NCBI GenBank assembly: GCA_902826095.1
Contig: CADEDN010000004.1
Span: 126,001-190,000 of the forward strand
Source: an uncultured Alphaproteobacteria bacterium
Lineage (GTDB): Bacteria > Pseudomonadota > Alphaproteobacteria > Caulobacterales > Parvularculaceae
Length of the DNA: 64,000 nt
Direction of reading: 5' to 3'
How positions within the stretch are numbered: position 1 is the first letter of the stretch; every line of letters begins with the position of its first letter. Positions 62,960 to 64,000 of this stretch are shown here, one piece after another. The notes under the pieces are model-generated. The model made no database searches and was not told where the DNA came from. It saw nothing but the letters and a program-made list of their open reading frames with translations. Position numbers and translations under genes: made by a program.

Positions 62960-63796
62960 ATGACCGCAGCTTTGTCCCTTGAACAGCGCATCGAAGACGC
63001 CTGGGAAGGACGCGCCGACCTCTCGCCCGCGACCAGGGGCTCTGCGCGCGACGCCGTTGAGGAAGCGCTCTTGCTGCTCGATCGCGGCGAGGCGCGCGTC
63101 GCCGAACAAGACGCTGGCGACGGCGATAAGCGCTGGCGCGTCAATCAGTGGTTGAAGAAGGCCGTGCTTCTTTCCTTCCGTCTTAACGACAATGCGGTCA
63201 TCGGCGGCGCGTCTTCGCCATGGTGGGACAAGGTCCCGCTGAAATTTGCGAATTGGACCCAAGCGGACTTTCGCCGCGCCGGCTTTCGCGCCGTCCCTGG
63301 CTCAATCGTCCGCAGGGGCGCCTATATCGCGCCTTCCGTTATCTTGATGCCTTCCTTCGTCAATATCGGCGCCCATGTCGGCGAGGGAGCGATGATCGAC
63401 ACTTGGGCGACCGTCGGCTCTTGCGCGCAGATCGGCAAACATTGCCACATCTCGGGCGGCGCCGGCATCGGCGGCGTCCTCGAACCGCTGCAGGCGGGGC
63501 CTGTCATCATCGAGGACAATTGCTTCATCGGCGCCCGAAGCGAAGTCGCCGAAGGGGTCATCGTCCGCGAGGGGTCCGTCCTCTCCATGGGCGTCTATCT
63601 CGGCCAGTCGACAAAAATCGTCGACCGCGAGACCGGCGAAATCTTCTATGGCGAAGTCCCGCCCTATTCGGTCGTCGTCGCCGGCTCCCTGCCCTCGGCG
63701 AAAGCCGGCCCGGCGCTTTATTGCGCGGTCATCGTCAAGCGCGTCGATGAAAAAACCCGGGCGAAAACCAGCGTCAATGATCTGCTGCGCGACTGA
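62960..63796 (+). CDS. dapD: 2,3,4,5-tetrahydropyridine-2,6-dicarboxylate N-succinyltransferase
   Basis: 278 residues from ATG 62960, preceded by GAGGAGG. The N-terminal helical domain is followed by a left-handed beta-helix with hexapeptide repeats ([28 protein letters not shown]), then [25 protein letters not shown] with the catalytic Asp/Gly region, and [22 protein letters not shown]. It transfers succinate from succinyl-CoA to tetrahydrodipicolinate in lysine and diaminopimelate synthesis. Confidence 0.96.
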   Translation: MTAALSLEQRIEDAWEGRADLSPATRGSARDAVEEALLLLDRGEARVAEQDAGDGDKRWRVNQWLKKAVLLSFRLNDNAVIGGASSPWWDKVPLKFANWTQADFRRAGFRAVPGSIVRRGAYIAPSVILMPSFVNIGAHVGEGAMIDTWATVGSCAQIGKHCHISGGAGIGGVLEPLQAGPVIIEDNCFIGARSEVAEGVIVREGSVLSMGVYLGQSTKIVDRETGEIFYGEVPPYSVVVAGSLPSAKAGPALYCAVIVKRVDEKTRAKTSVNDLLRD

Positions 63797-63908
63797 CCGC
63801 GTATTAAGCTGGCAATCAACGCGCATGCCGGCGAAGGGACGCCGACGGGATCGGCGCATTCGTTTCGTCGCCTTTGGCAACGCCGCGTTTCGCACAAGGG
63901 AGCTCCCT

Positions 63909-64000
63909 ATGATTCGCAGTCTGATTGCGGCGTTCGCCGCATTTCTACCGTCTGTTGCTCTTGCGTCGAGCCATATGGATGCGCCCAAGATCACCCTTGA
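63909..64000 (+). CDS. Start of a DUF4331 family exported protein (truncated by window end)
   Basis: Only about 30 residues are present from ATG 63909. AAGGGAG sits just upstream. The signal peptide (LIAAFAAFLPSVALA) is followed by SSHMDAPKITLD, the mature N-terminus typical of DUF4331 proteins (SSHxxAPxItxDP). Function unknown. Confidence 0.7.
   Translation, partial: MIRSLIAAFAAFLPSVALASSHMDAPKITL

Overview
The window reads as chromosomal DNA of a GC-rich alphaproteobacterium. Supporting signs are a MJ0042 zinc-ribbon protein next to ftsEX, DUF2125 and DUF1036 proteins, an F1 operon ordered atpH-A-G-D-C, the rsfS-rlmH-envC-ctpA-rppH run, and a PriA whose zinc cluster is degenerate. A member of the Caulobacterales/Hyphomonadales/Parvularculales side of the class is plausible, but the sequence alone does not fix a genus. 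No rRNA, tRNA or CRISPR array was seen.

Layout. 1-3.2 kb: the end of a ScfR/RamB-type regulator, a Fic AMP-transferase with twin operator palindromes, and an amino-acid permease. 3.2-10.8 kb: envelope genes (GT2, FkbM), hpt, a zinc-ribbon protein, then the tightly overlapping ftsE-ftsX-ydcF-like-plsC-DUF2125 operon. 10.7-16.7 kb: MarR, M17 aminopeptidase, a TPR lipoprotein, GST, old yellow enzyme, obgE. 16.7-19.9 kb: a gene-poor, scarred stretch holding an orphan rRNA-type boxA, a PadR/glyoxalase-lipoprotein pair, a composite palindromic repeat and an IS5-type transposase fused to the 3' part of a YdeI-family gene.

19.9-35.1 kb is an accessory region. It contains two divergent regulator/effector modules. 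One pairs a seven-TM AraC-type regulator (followed by CPBP protease, amidohydrolase and two DUF1579-like secreted proteins) with two exported NTF2-like proteins. The other pairs a LytS/LytTR two-component system with three exported NTF2-like proteins and one DUF1579-like protein. It ends with DUF1348/PNPOx genes, a secreted alpha/beta hydrolase, an AhpD-like protein and a LysR regulator.

35.5-50.5 kb is core again: yqaA, nadD, rsfS, rlmH, envC-like, ctpA, a polysaccharide deacetylase, rppH, a RluA-type synthase, a GT87-like membrane protein, and the ATP synthase F1 operon. That operon carries an unrelated lipoprotein gene between atpA and atpG and two palindromic repeat insertions in its spacers. 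50.5-58.9 kb holds two large paralogous secreted G8-domain/beta-helix proteins, resembling the CEMIP/TMEM2 architecture, on either side of an S9 peptidase. 58.9-64 kb: priA, a DUF1036 protein, a HAD 5'-nucleotidase, dapD and the start of a DUF4331 gene.
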